This document shows, piece after piece, positions 52,720 through 64,000 of a stretch of DNA of 64,000 nucleotides. The DNA lies in contig CAKRTS010000003.1 in the NCBI GenBank assembly GCA_934402315.1, positions 1 to 64,000 on the forward strand, written 5' to 3'. This DNA comes from an uncultured Acetatifactor sp. Lineage in GTDB: Bacteria > Bacillota > Clostridia > Lachnospirales > Lachnospiraceae. The stretch's first letter is position 1, and each line of letters begins with the position of its first letter. A program made the translations under genes and the position numbers. A model generated the notes under the pieces. It was not told the DNA's origin, ran no database searches, and saw only the letters and a list, made by a program, of their open reading frames with translations.

Positions 52720-53265
52720 TCAAAGAACCTGCTCCAGCTCGGGGAAGGGGATGAAGGGAGCGGGAGGGACGGTGTGCGGGCAAAGCTCCTTTTCCATCCA
52801 GATCATGTCGTGCCATGCGCCGTTTTTGTACCCGGAGCTGTGAAAATGGGCGACTGTTTGATAGCCCAGCTTTTCGTGCAGCGCGATGCTGACAGGATTC
52901 GGGTAGGTGATGCAGGCGCAGAGATTGCATACATTCTGCCGCCGGAGACAGTCCTCAAGAGCGAGGTACAGTGCCGTCCCGACACCCTTTCCGTGACAGG
53001 ACTGACTGACGTAGATGGAGGTCTCGACAGACCAGCTGTAGGCAGCGCGGGTCTTGAAGGCAGAGGCGTAGGCGTAACCGACAGGCTGACCGTCCTCCTC
53101 GGCGACAAGATAGGGATAGCGTTCCAGTGTATGACGGATGCGCTCCCGGAACTCCTCGGCAGAAGGAGCAACATATTCAAAGGTGATGGAGGTGTTCTCG
53201 ACATAGGGGGCATAGATGCCTGCCAATTCAGCGGCGTCCTCCGGGGCAGCAATACGAATTTTCAG
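52720..53265 (-). CDS. GNAT acetyltransferase, phosphinothricin-acetyltransferase-like, CTG start (181 aa)
   Basis: The N-terminus KIRIAAPEDAAELAGIYAPY, ENTSITFEY and the acetyl-CoA loop CHGKGVGTALYLALED mark a GNAT of the Pat/bar type, which N-acetylates amino-acid-like compounds. With the TTG at 53226 the family N-terminus is cut off. A CTG at 53265 has AGGAGG nine bases before it and restores the expected KIRIAAPEDAAEL. An ATT six bases further in is a second option. No other family-conserved start exists. It is the first gene of a likely two-gene unit with DUF402. Its substrate cannot be read from sequence. Confidence 0.85.
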   Translation of the reverse strand: MKIRIAAPEDAAELAGIYAPYVENTSITFEYVAPSAEEFRERIRHTLERYPYLVAEEDGQPVGYAYASAFKTRAAYSWSVETSIYVSQSCHGKGVGTALYLALEDCLRRQNVCNLCACITYPNPVSIALHEKLGYQTVAHFHSSGYKNGAWHDMIWMEKELCPHTVPPAPFIPFPELEQVL

Positions 53266-53388
53266 TTTTGCAGTCCTCCTTTCGACATATTTCTTATTTT
53301 GTTCAAATACTACAACCGGAAAGCCGTTGAGTCAATGTCCTTTTGTAAAAAATCTTTAGTTTTTTGTCACTTTAAAACGGTCAGACCC

Positions 53389-53417
53389 TAGACATTTTTT
53401 GAAAATTTGGATATAAT
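53389..53417 (+). promoter_or_regulatory. Promoter of the atp operon
   Basis: TAGACA (53389-53394), 17 bases, then perfect TATAAT (53412-53417). Transcription should start at about 53423-53425, which is the ATG of the first atp gene, so the transcript would be leaderless. No ribosome-binding site lies between the -10 box and the ATG. Confidence 0.72.
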
Positions 53418-53424
53418 CTATCAC

Positions 53425-53688
53425 ATGAAACGATACAGGGAAGATAAGAGAAAAACATTTCAGACGTTGGCACTTATCACACAGCTTGGGCTGATTATGA
53501 TAAGCTCTGTGGGGATTGCTTCGTGGATCGGTGTCTGGCTGGATCGGAAGCTGGGAACCTCATTCATTACAGTTGTGATGTTCTTCCTCGGAGCGGCCGC
53601 CGGATTTCAGGCGGTATACCGTATGGTAAGACAGATATTTAGGGACGAAGACGGGAAAGATGATAGAGACTCTGAAAAAGACCGATAG
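53425..53688 (+). CDS. AtpZ/AtpQ-like small membrane protein of the atp operon (87 aa)
   Basis: Two hydrophobic helices (about residues 14-34 and 43-63) with the short connector IGVWLDRKLGT match the AtpZ/AtpQ family (also called AtpI family 2 or F1Fo-associated small protein). It precedes the F-ATPase genes in many bacteria and helps import of Mg2+/Ca2+ or assembly. ATG 53425 lies eight bases after the -10 box, so it appears to be a leaderless start. The next gene overlaps its 3' end by 29 bases. Confidence 0.82.
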   Translation: MKRYREDKRKTFQTLALITQLGLIMISSVGIASWIGVWLDRKLGTSFITVVMFFLGAAAGFQAVYRMVRQIFRDEDGKDDRDSEKDR

Positions 53689-54139
53689 AACGCTTTTGGA
53701 AATGCATACGGGAATGCTTGTCTTCGGACTGGTCTGTCAGCTTGCAGGCTTCCTGCTGGCAAAGCATCAGCTGCAATATGCCATGAGTCTCTGGATCGGA
53801 GTTGCACTTGCTGTCGCAGGCAGCATTCATATGGCGCGGACTCTTGACCGGGCGCTGCCGCAGGGGGCAAACGCTTCGCGGACGATAACGATGGGCTATC
53901 TGATCCGCTATGTGGCGGTTGCCGTGGTATTTGCGGCTATATTTCTCGAGGGGACATTAAACCCTGTTATTGTGTTTCTGGGTTATATGAGTTTGAAAGT
54001 AACGGCGTATTTACAGCCGATTACCCATAAGCTTTACAACAGGCTATTTCACGAAACCGATCCGGTGCCGCAGGACATGCCCGAGGAGGAGACCGTTTCG
54101 GATGAAGAGACGGTTTCGGAGCAGGGGCAGCTGCGTTGA
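53660..54139 (+). CDS. ATP synthase I-like membrane protein (159 aa)
   Basis: Four predicted helices (residues about 20-40, 45-60, 80-100 and 105-125) in an AtpI-type layout, ending in an acidic Glu/Thr-rich tail of about 25 residues. AtpI helps assemble the c-ring. The sequence fits the atpI position but shows little motif conservation, so the family call rests on position and helix layout. It overlaps the previous gene by 29 bases and lies 36 bases before atpB. Confidence 0.75.
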   Translation: MIETLKKTDRTLLEMHTGMLVFGLVCQLAGFLLAKHQLQYAMSLWIGVALAVAGSIHMARTLDRALPQGANASRTITMGYLIRYVAVAVVFAAIFLEGTLNPVIVFLGYMSLKVTAYLQPITHKLYNRLFHETDPVPQDMPEEETVSDEETVSEQGQLR

Positions 54140-54175
54140 CGGAGAGGCTAAATTAAATAAAAAGGAGGTGAAAAC

Positions 54176-54916
54176 ATGGGACATGGAATCCTGTTATCCG
54201 GTGGCTCTGACATCGATTTTATGATTCATGGGATTTTCCGATATTCCTTTTTCGGTCATGAGGTCTGGATAACAACCACACATGTGTGTGTATTAATCAT
54301 TATGATTATTCTGATCGGTTTTTCCATTGCGGCAAAACGATGCATGGATAAGGCGGGAGAGGTTCCGGGCGGTTTTCAGAACGTTGTCGAGCTGATCGTT
54401 GAGAAGCTTGACGGCATGGTGGATTCCGTTATGGAGAAGTCGGCGTCGAAATATTATAACTATATCGGCACGATCTTTATCTTCATCCTTTTCAGCAATG
54501 TTTCCGGTCTGCTCGGCTTAAGGCCGCCGACGGCGGACTATGGAACGACGCTGCCGCTCGCATTGATTTCGTTCGCGATGATCCACTATAATAAGTGGAA
54601 ATACCAGAAACCGATGACGATCTGGGAGGACACCTGTTCGCCGCTGCCTAAGTGGCTGCCGCTCTGGATACCTATCAACCTGATCGGAACGTTTGCGGTT
54701 CCCGTATCGCTCTCGCTGCGTATGTTTGCAAACGTGCTGTCGGGAACGGTAATGATGGCATTGCTCTACGGTCTGCTGGGCTGGGTCGCAACGGCGTGGC
54801 CCGCAGCGCTGCATGTGTACTTTGACTTGTTCTCAGGAGCAATTCAGACCTATGTGTTCTGTATGCTGACCATGACCTATATTTCCAACGAGATAGGAGA
54901 CGGAACAAGACGCTGA
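54176..54916 (+). CDS. atpB: F-type ATPase subunit a (246 aa)
   Basis: Subunit a forms the half-channels that carry the coupling ion to the c-ring. Five or six membrane helices are visible. The conserved region near the C-terminus has SLSLRMFANVLSGTVMMALLYG with the essential Arg, and AIQTYVFCMLTMTYISNE follows. AAGGAGGT precedes the ATG. Length is normal. It is third in the operon, before the c-subunit gene. Confidence 0.96.
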   Translation: MGHGILLSGGSDIDFMIHGIFRYSFFGHEVWITTTHVCVLIIMIILIGFSIAAKRCMDKAGEVPGGFQNVVELIVEKLDGMVDSVMEKSASKYYNYIGTIFIFILFSNVSGLLGLRPPTADYGTTLPLALISFAMIHYNKWKYQKPMTIWEDTCSPLPKWLPLWIPINLIGTFAVPVSLSLRMFANVLSGTVMMALLYGLLGWVATAWPAALHVYFDLFSGAIQTYVFCMLTMTYISNEIGDGTRR

Positions 54917-54941
54917 TTACTGTCAAAACAAAACAATATAA

Positions 54942-55214
<273 letters not shown>

Positions 55215-55263
55215 GCATAAGAGCGCAGTACATGCTTGAAAGAAGGCAGAAAGGAGGCAGAGA

Positions 55264-55793
55264 ATGATACTTTTAACAGAAGGCCAGACCATGTCGAGGC
55301 TTTTCGATCTGGACTGGCAGCTGGTTGCTGATTCCTGTCTGACGATCATCGCGGTTTTTGTGCTGTTCCTTTTTATGAGCTATTTTCTGTTCAATCCTGC
55401 GAGAAAGATGCTGAACAGCCGTAAGGACAAGATCCGTGCGGAGCTGGAGACGGCTAAGAAGGATATGGACGAGGCGGGACGCCTGAAGGAAGAATACGAA
55501 AGCAGGCTGAAGGAAGTAGACAAAGAGGCGGAAGGCATCCTGAGCGAGGCGCGCAAAAAGGCGCTGAACAACGAGGCACAGATCATTGCCCAGGCGAGAG
55601 AGGAAGCGGCACGCATCCTTGACAGGGCGCGGACAGAGGCGGCGCTGGAGAAGCAGAAGGTGTCGGATGAGGTCAAGCAGGAGATTATTTCCGTTGCATC
55701 TGTTATGGCAGGGAAGATGGTCGCTGCATCCATTGATACCACCGTTCAGAATCAGCTGATCGACGAGACGTTGAAGGAAATAGGTGATAAAAC

Positions 55794-55806
<13 letters not shown>
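55264..55806 (+). CDS. atpF: F-type ATPase subunit b (180 aa)
   Basis: One N-terminal membrane helix (about residues 22-45, VLFLFMSYFLFNPARKML) and a long helical dimer stalk rich in Glu, Lys and Ala, with the Ala-rich stretches AREEAARILDRARTEAAL. It is the peripheral stator. AAAGGAGG precedes the ATG. It overlaps the delta-subunit gene by 13 bases, which suggests translational coupling. Confidence 0.94.
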
Positions 55807-57882
<2,076 letters not shown>

Positions 57883-57931
57883 GCGTAAGCCTAAAGCCGG
57901 ATCTGCGAAATGCATGAAGGAGATTTGAAAT

Positions 57932-58798
57932 ATGGCATCAATGCGTGATATAAAACGCCGCAAGAGCAGTATACAGGGGACACAGCAGATCACGAAAGCG
58001 ATGAAGCTGGTTTCCACGGTGAAGCTGCAGCGTGCGAGAGCGAGCGCGGAGCGCTCCAAGGAATATTTCAACTGCATGTATGATACGGTGAACAGCATTC
58101 TGGCGCGTGTGGGGCATATTGACCATAAATACCTTAACTCCGGGGAGTCTGACAAGAAGGCGGTGATCGTCATCACTGCGAACAGAGGTCTCGCCGGCGG
58201 ATATAATTCCAATGTTGAGAAGCTGGTGACAAGGCATCCCGACTGGAAGAAGGAGGATCTGGTCATCTACTCCATCGGAAGCAAAGGGCGCGAGGCATTC
58301 CAGCGTCATGGATACGAGGTGCGTGAGTGCAACAATGATATTATCGAGGGACCTGCCTATGCCGATGCCATGGCGCTTTCCGGCCAGCTGTTGAAGTCCT
58401 ATGCGGACGGAGAGATCGGGGAGATCTATCTGGCGTACACAGCCTTTAAGAATACGGTGAGCCATGTGCCCACTCTGTTAAAGCTGCTGCCGGTTGAGGT
58501 ACAGGCTCCCGCGGAGCAGGAGGAGAAGAATCAGGTGGAGACCCTGATGAACTTTGAGCCGCAGGAGGAAGAAGCCCTCGATATGCTGATACCGAAGTAT
58601 GTCACAAGTCTGATTTACGGAGCGCTGATGGAGGCGGTTGCCAGTGAGAACGGCGCCCGTATGCAGGCGATGGACAATGCGACCAGCAATGCTGAGGAAA
58701 TGATAAGTGATCTTGCGTTGAAGTATAACAGAGCCCGTCAGAGCTCTATTACACAGGAATTGACAGAAATTATAGCCGGTGCGGAGGCAATCGGCTAA
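57932..58798 (+). CDS. atpG: F-type ATPase subunit gamma (288 aa)
   Basis: Gamma is the central rotor shaft. MASMRDIKRRKSSIQGTQQI and KAMKLVSTVKLQRAR mark the N-terminal helix; GLAGGYNSNV and the C-terminal helix ATSNAEEMISDLALKYNRAR followed by QSSITQELTEIIAGA are diagnostic. GAAGGAG precedes the ATG. It lies between atpA and atpD as usual. Confidence 0.97.
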   Translation: MASMRDIKRRKSSIQGTQQITKAMKLVSTVKLQRARASAERSKEYFNCMYDTVNSILARVGHIDHKYLNSGESDKKAVIVITANRGLAGGYNSNVEKLVTRHPDWKKEDLVIYSIGSKGREAFQRHGYEVRECNNDIIEGPAYADAMALSGQLLKSYADGEIGEIYLAYTAFKNTVSHVPTLLKLLPVEVQAPAEQEEKNQVETLMNFEPQEEEALDMLIPKYVTSLIYGALMEAVASENGARMQAMDNATSNAEEMISDLALKYNRARQSSITQELTEIIAGAEAIG

Positions 58799-60235
<1,437 letters not shown>

Positions 60236-60246
60236 GAGGAAGGCTT

Positions 60247-60651
60247 ATGGCAGACAATAGCAGCTTTCTTCTGCGCATCATAACACCTGACAGAGTTTTC
60301 TACGAGAATCAGGTAAAGATGGTGGAATTCAATACGACCGAGGGAGAGATCGGTGTACTGCCGGGACATATTCCGCTGACAGTCATCATAAAGCCCGGAA
60401 TCCTGAACATCACGGAGGAAGAGGGCGACAAGGAAGCGGCGCTGCATGCAGGCTTTGCCGAAATTCTTCCCGAGCAGGTAACAATTCTGGCTGAGATCAT
60501 CGAATGGCCGGAAGAGATTGACCAGGAGCGTGCCGAGGCTGCAAGGGAGCGTGCGGAGGAGAGACTTCGCAGCAGAACCCCCGAGACGGATATAGCCAGA
60601 GCGGAAACGGCGCTCCAGAGAGCGATGGCTCGAATTAATGTACTGAAATGA
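60247..60651 (+). CDS. atpC: F-type ATPase subunit epsilon (134 aa)
   Basis: Epsilon binds gamma and can inhibit ATP hydrolysis. The N-terminal beta-sandwich includes FLLRIITPDRVFYENQVKMV, EGEIGVLPGHIPLT and EAALHAGFAEILPEQVTI. The C-terminal helix pair (from about residue 90) is rich in Glu, Arg and Ala. AGGAGG precedes the ATG. Last gene of the atp operon; no terminator is evident before the next gene. Confidence 0.95.
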   Translation: MADNSSFLLRIITPDRVFYENQVKMVEFNTTEGEIGVLPGHIPLTVIIKPGILNITEEEGDKEAALHAGFAEILPEQVTILAEIIEWPEEIDQERAEAARERAEERLRSRTPETDIARAETALQRAMARINVLK

Positions 60652-60721
60652 GTAGACGGTGGCGGTAACGGTTAAGTGCCGGAATGCATATGCTGTAGAA
60701 AAGGTTTTTCGAGGAACGCAT

Positions 60722-61129
60722 ATGGAATTTCATTCTAAACTGTTACAGCTGGTACCGGAGCAGAAGGTAAGGGGCTGGAATGGGCCCCTTCCTTTTTATA
60801 TGACCTATCCGGGCTATTTCGGGCCGGGACAGGAGGCGTTGCTGATTCGGGATCTGGAATATCTGCAGCAGATGTATACCGCCGATGTAAGAAAGTATCA
60901 GCGCAGGATCGCAGAGATTCTGGATAAGACAGACTATGAGGGAAGTATGATCTATGATGAGTACCCGGACAAATGCAGTCTGCGGGCGCTCGCCGGATCA
61001 ATGTCTAAAATCTTTGAAAACGAGGAGGAAAATCCTCCATCGGAAGAGATGATACAGATTTTACTGCTGAATGAAATCTACAAGCGCCGTCATGGCGGAA
61101 GACGTGGAAAATACGATATATTTTTTTAG
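60722..61129 (+). CDS. Conserved hypothetical protein of Clostridia (135 aa)
   Basis: I recall similar unnamed proteins in many Clostridia but no function. Conserved-looking blocks are DLEYLQQMYTADVRKYQRRI, DYEGSMIYDEYPDKCSLR and ILLLNEIYKRRHGGRRGKYD, with a basic C-terminus. It seems to be a helical, soluble protein. CGAGGAAC lies before ATG 60722; a possible earlier start leads into the atp operon end. It is adjacent to the methyltransferase gene, 12 bases downstream. A role in spore or cell-envelope biology is unproven. Confidence 0.8.
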   Translation: MEFHSKLLQLVPEQKVRGWNGPLPFYMTYPGYFGPGQEALLIRDLEYLQQMYTADVRKYQRRIAEILDKTDYEGSMIYDEYPDKCSLRALAGSMSKIFENEEENPPSEEMIQILLLNEIYKRRHGGRRGKYDIFF

Positions 61130-61141
61130 GATGATAGAAAT

Positions 61142-62284
61142 ATGGACGAATTACAGACACTGTTTCAGAATGTGCTGAACAGGGAACTAATACAGATGAT
61201 CCTGAGCAATTCCCGCGATGCGGACAGGGCGGCCAAGGTGAAGATCCGCCCGGTGCTGATTAAGGAGGAGCTTCTTTTTCAGGAGACGCTTTATCGGGGG
61301 ACCCAGGTGTTTCACGCCAATTTTAAGACGGAGGAGCTGATTGCCCGTCTGCAGGGCTATCTGGCAGATACCTTCCGGCAGGCACAGATCGTCTGCGCAA
61401 AAGAAGAAATCACTGTCCTTGTGAGCAAAAAGGGTACGGTTACGATAAAGAAAAAGAAGAAAGCGGAGACGCCCGTTTCCCGTGACCTGTCTCATAACAG
61501 GACAAAGAAATACATTCTGAAGGAAGGGGAGCCGGTTGACTTTCTTGTGGGGCTTGGCGTGCAGACCGAGGACGGCCGCGTGGCGAAGACCTACTATGAC
61601 AAATTCAGACAGATCAACCGTTATCTGGAGTTCATTGAAGATATTCTGGATAAGCTGCCCACGGACAGAACGATACGTATTATTGACTTCGGATGCGGGA
61701 AGTCGTATCTTACCTTTGCGATGTATTATTATCTGCACCGGCTTCAGAAGCGGGATATCCGGGTTACGGGGCTGGATTTAAAGGCAGATGTGATGGAGCA
61801 TTGCAATCAGCTTGCGGCAAAGCTGGGCTATGAGAGATTAAATTTTGAGGTTGGAGACATCAAGAGCTATAGCGGAGAGGATCAGGTTGATATGGTCGTC
61901 TCCCTACACGCCTGCGATAAGGCGACGGATTATGCTCTGGAGAAAGCTGTCAAATGGGGAGCGGGCGTGATTATGGCAGTGCCGTGCTGTCAGCACGAGC
62001 TCAACGGACAGATACAGTGTGAGGTGCTTCAGCCCATATTGAAGTACGGCGTCATTAAGGAGAGAATGGCGGCGCTGATTACGGATGCCCTGCGTGCGGA
62101 TGTTCTGGAACAGCATGGATATGACACGCAGATACTGGAATTTATTGACATGGAACATACGCCGAAGAACCTGCTGATCCGGGCGGTCAGAAAGACCGGC
62201 ATGCGTCCGGCATCACGGACGGCTCCGGTAGAGCGGGTGACGGAGTTTCTGCAGGTTCATCCGACGCTTATGGAGCTGATGTAA
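61142..62284 (+). CDS. Class I SAM-dependent methyltransferase (380 aa)
   Basis: The Rossmann core (about residues 170-330) has the SAM motif IIDFGCGKSYLTFAMYY, GLDLKADVMEHCN, NFEVGDIKSY, VVSLHACDKATDYAL and the motif VPCCQHELN. That pattern fits Methyltransf_32-type enzymes (GSTCD-like), some of which modify RNA. The N-terminal 130 residues contain a Lys-rich patch (TIKKKKKAE) compatible with nucleic-acid binding. The target is unknown. It lies 12 bases after the hypothetical gene and has no strong ribosome-binding site, so translation may be coupled. Confidence 0.88.
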   Translation: MDELQTLFQNVLNRELIQMILSNSRDADRAAKVKIRPVLIKEELLFQETLYRGTQVFHANFKTEELIARLQGYLADTFRQAQIVCAKEEITVLVSKKGTVTIKKKKKAETPVSRDLSHNRTKKYILKEGEPVDFLVGLGVQTEDGRVAKTYYDKFRQINRYLEFIEDILDKLPTDRTIRIIDFGCGKSYLTFAMYYYLHRLQKRDIRVTGLDLKADVMEHCNQLAAKLGYERLNFEVGDIKSYSGEDQVDMVVSLHACDKATDYALEKAVKWGAGVIMAVPCCQHELNGQIQCEVLQPILKYGVIKERMAALITDALRADVLEQHGYDTQILEFIDMEHTPKNLLIRAVRKTGMRPASRTAPVERVTEFLQVHPTLMELM

Positions 62285-62310
62285 AGAGCAGCGCAATATT
62301 GGAGATTTCT

Positions 62311-64000
62311 ATGAAAAAGAGCATTGTGAAGTTTTTGGTATTCATAGCTACATTCATACTGACCCTTATCATCGGCGGCAGGATTATGAATAAGGGGCAT
62401 GACAATCTGACAATCGAGATGGCGGAGGCGTCGCTTCCTGTTCTGAGCATGGGACTGGACGGGACAGAATATAACCGGCTGCACGGGTATACGGAGCCGA
62501 TGGATGTGGCATTCCAGAGGGAAACCGTGACGGTGCTGGGCACGGCGCGTGATACGGGATTTTTTATTGACACTTATGGCGAAAATATAACAGCGATCTC
62601 CATTGAGGTGAGAAGCAGAGACGGCTCGAGACTGATCGAGAATACGGAGATCACGGATTATACGGTAAGCAGCCGGAGAATCAGCGGCAGGATTGCACTC
62701 AAGGATCTGATCGAGACGGACACGGAGTATTCGCTGGCGGTCATTCTGGAGCTGGACGATAGCAGGACAGTTTACTATTATACAAGAGCTGTCTGGAGCG
62801 AAAATTTACATGTTGCGGAAAAGCTGGAATTTGTGACGGACTTTCACCGACGCCTGTACGACAGGGAGTCAGCGAGAGAGCTTACGAAATATCTGGAGAC
62901 AAACTCCAGACTGGAGGACAACAGCAGCTTTCACAAGGTAAATATCCACAGCAGCTTCCGGCAGATTACGTGGGGTGACCTGAATGTCACGGAGGTTATG
63001 GAGCCCAGCTATCAGCTGAGGGAAATTGCCAGCCAGACCGCGTCATTTCTCGTTGATTACGCCGTGGCGACATCGGACGGAAAGCAGATGACCTATTATC
63101 TGGTGGAGGAATATTACCGCGTCAGATATTCGACGGACAGAATGTACCTGTTGGACTATGAGAGGACAATGACCCAGATACCGGACACGGAGAGCATGTA
63201 CGGAAACGACAAGATCCTGCTCGGCATCACAGACCCGGAGGTGTCCATGCTTGAGAGCGAGGATGGAAACATTGTTGTGTTTGAGGTGGCAAACCGGCTG
63301 TTCAGCTATGATGTCAGCACGAACAAGCTCACGGTCATTTTCAGCTTCTACGACAAGGCAAGCGCAGACAGCAGGACGCTGTACGACCAGCATGCCATAA
63401 AGATCCTCGATGTGGACGAGGGTGGAAATGTCCAGTTTGCGGTCTACGGATATATGAACCGGGGAAGACATGAGGGCAAGGTCGGAATCCAGATTTATAC
63501 TTACAACAGCGGACTGAACACGATAGAGGAATTGATCTACATTCCTTCCGACAAGACATATGCGGTGCTGGCGGCGGAGCTGGATAAGCTGCTGTATCTG
63601 AACCGCGACGGACAGCTTTATCTGAATCTGGATTATGCGGTATACAAGGCAGATCTCAACGGAAGAACCTACACGAAGCTGATCGACATTGTACAGGATG
63701 GAAGTCTCCGGGTATCGGCAAACCATAAGATCGCAGTCTGGCCGGAAGGCGAGGATGTGTACCACAGCACAGTGCTGAACATCAGAAACCTGAATGCAGA
63801 TGTAAAAAAAACAGTGACGGTGGCTGACGGCGAGGCAATTATGCCGCTGGGCTTCATGGAGGAAGACATCATCTACGGAGTGGCGAGGACGGAAGACATT
63901 GTCCGGGAGAAGTCGGGACGGATATTTTTCCCTATGTATAAGGTGTGCATCTGCAATTCTGCCGGGGAGCTGCTCAAGGCGTATAGCCAGGAAGAGATTT
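62311..64000 (+). CDS. Membrane-anchored extracytoplasmic protein, cut by the window end
   Basis: An open frame starts MKKSIVKFLVFIATFILTLI, a single N-terminal helix (residues about 5-23) with a short cytoplasmic end, and then continues without a stop to the last base. The visible 563 residues are rich in beta-type repeats with Tyr, Asp and Thr, with segments like YSLAVILELDDSRTVYY and YLNLDYAVYKADLNGRTYT that could be propeller blades. No catalytic motif is seen. GGAGA lies six bases before ATG 62311. I recognise no family. It lies 26 bases after the methyltransferase stop, so cotranscription is possible. Confidence 0.75.
   Translation, partial: MKKSIVKFLVFIATFILTLIIGGRIMNKGHDNLTIEMAEASLPVLSMGLDGTEYNRLHGYTEPMDVAFQRETVTVLGTARDTGFFIDTYGENITAISIEVRSRDGSRLIENTEITDYTVSSRRISGRIALKDLIETDTEYSLAVILELDDSRTVYYYTRAVWSENLHVAEKLEFVTDFHRRLYDRESARELTKYLETNSRLEDNSSFHKVNIHSSFRQITWGDLNVTEVMEPSYQLREIASQTASFLVDYAVATSDGKQMTYYLVEEYYRVRYSTDRMYLLDYERTMTQIPDTESMYGNDKILLGITDPEVSMLESEDGNIVVFEVANRLFSYDVSTNKLTVIFSFYDKASADSRTLYDQHAIKILDVDEGGNVQFAVYGYMNRGRHEGKVGIQIYTYNSGLNTIEELIYIPSDKTYAVLAAELDKLLYLNRDGQLYLNLDYAVYKADLNGRTYTKLIDIVQDGSLRVSANHKIAVWPEGEDVYHSTVLNIRNLNADVKKTVTVADGEAIMPLGFMEEDIIYGVARTEDIVREKSGRIFFPMYKVCICNSAGELLKAYSQEEI

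Overview
The window looks like a chromosomal segment of a strictly anaerobic, fermentative Clostridia, most likely a Lachnospiraceae member. The reasons are strong AGGAGG ribosome-binding sites, moderate GC, tRNAs without an encoded CCA, a pyruvate formate-lyase locus, MecA, DUF951 and DUF1858 proteins, MsmX-type sugar ABC systems without their own ATPase, and an F-type ATPase with a Na+-binding c-subunit signature. I see no prophage, insertion sequence, CRISPR array or rRNA.

Layout. 1-0.2 kb: tRNA-Glu and tRNA-Cys with a terminator. 0.4-3.2 kb: a doubtful small ORF and an orphan solute-binding-like lipoprotein. 3.3-7.1 kb: three paralogous class C beta-lactamase-fold hydrolases around a 16-bp palindrome. 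7.1-11.2 kb: a coiled-coil protein with an RRXRR-like N-terminus, a DUF1003 membrane protein, a sirtuin, a YdcF-type protein and a DUF951 protein. 11.3-12.5 kb: the rpsF-ssb-rpsR operon. 12.5-30.8 kb: a carbohydrate locus with a LacI regulator, two solute-binding proteins, two permease pairs, an NHL/TPR/YIP1 membrane protein, a DUF5696 protein, a GH30-like lipoprotein and a GH35 beta-galactosidase. It lacks an ATPase gene and probably takes up beta-galactan or arabinogalactan fragments. 30.9-35.5 kb: gdpP-rplI-dnaB and a MerR-type regulator. 35.6-39.8 kb: ferredoxin, pflA, a split pyruvate formate-lyase and a DUF1858 protein. 39.9-48.2 kb: chemoreceptor, mecA, a GH18 protein, a sortase B with an adjacent substrate, and cwlD. 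48.2-53.3 kb: threonylcarbamoyl-AMP synthase, rpiB, upp, a dCMP deaminase, a SleB-type hydrolase, DUF402 and GNAT proteins. 53.4-60.7 kb: the complete atp operon. 60.7 kb to the end: a hypothetical gene, a methyltransferase and a membrane-anchored protein cut by the window edge.

How the genes work together. The 13.9-30.8 kb cluster appears to be one LacI-controlled operon. A surface GH30 enzyme cuts polymer, two binding-protein/permease systems import oligosaccharides using an ATPase encoded elsewhere, and cytoplasmic GH35 trims galactose. Sugar then ferments to pyruvate, which the split PFL cleaves to acetyl-CoA and formate. The F-ATPase would interconvert ATP and a Na+ gradient.

The most unusual structure is the PFL locus. 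The 679-residue catalytic protein stops where the glycyl-radical domain should begin, and that domain is a separate 80-residue gene. Between them lies a 67-residue protein that resembles the start of the radical domain but replaces the glycyl loop with a Cys-containing tail. Each gene has its own ribosome-binding site, so this is not a simple frameshift.
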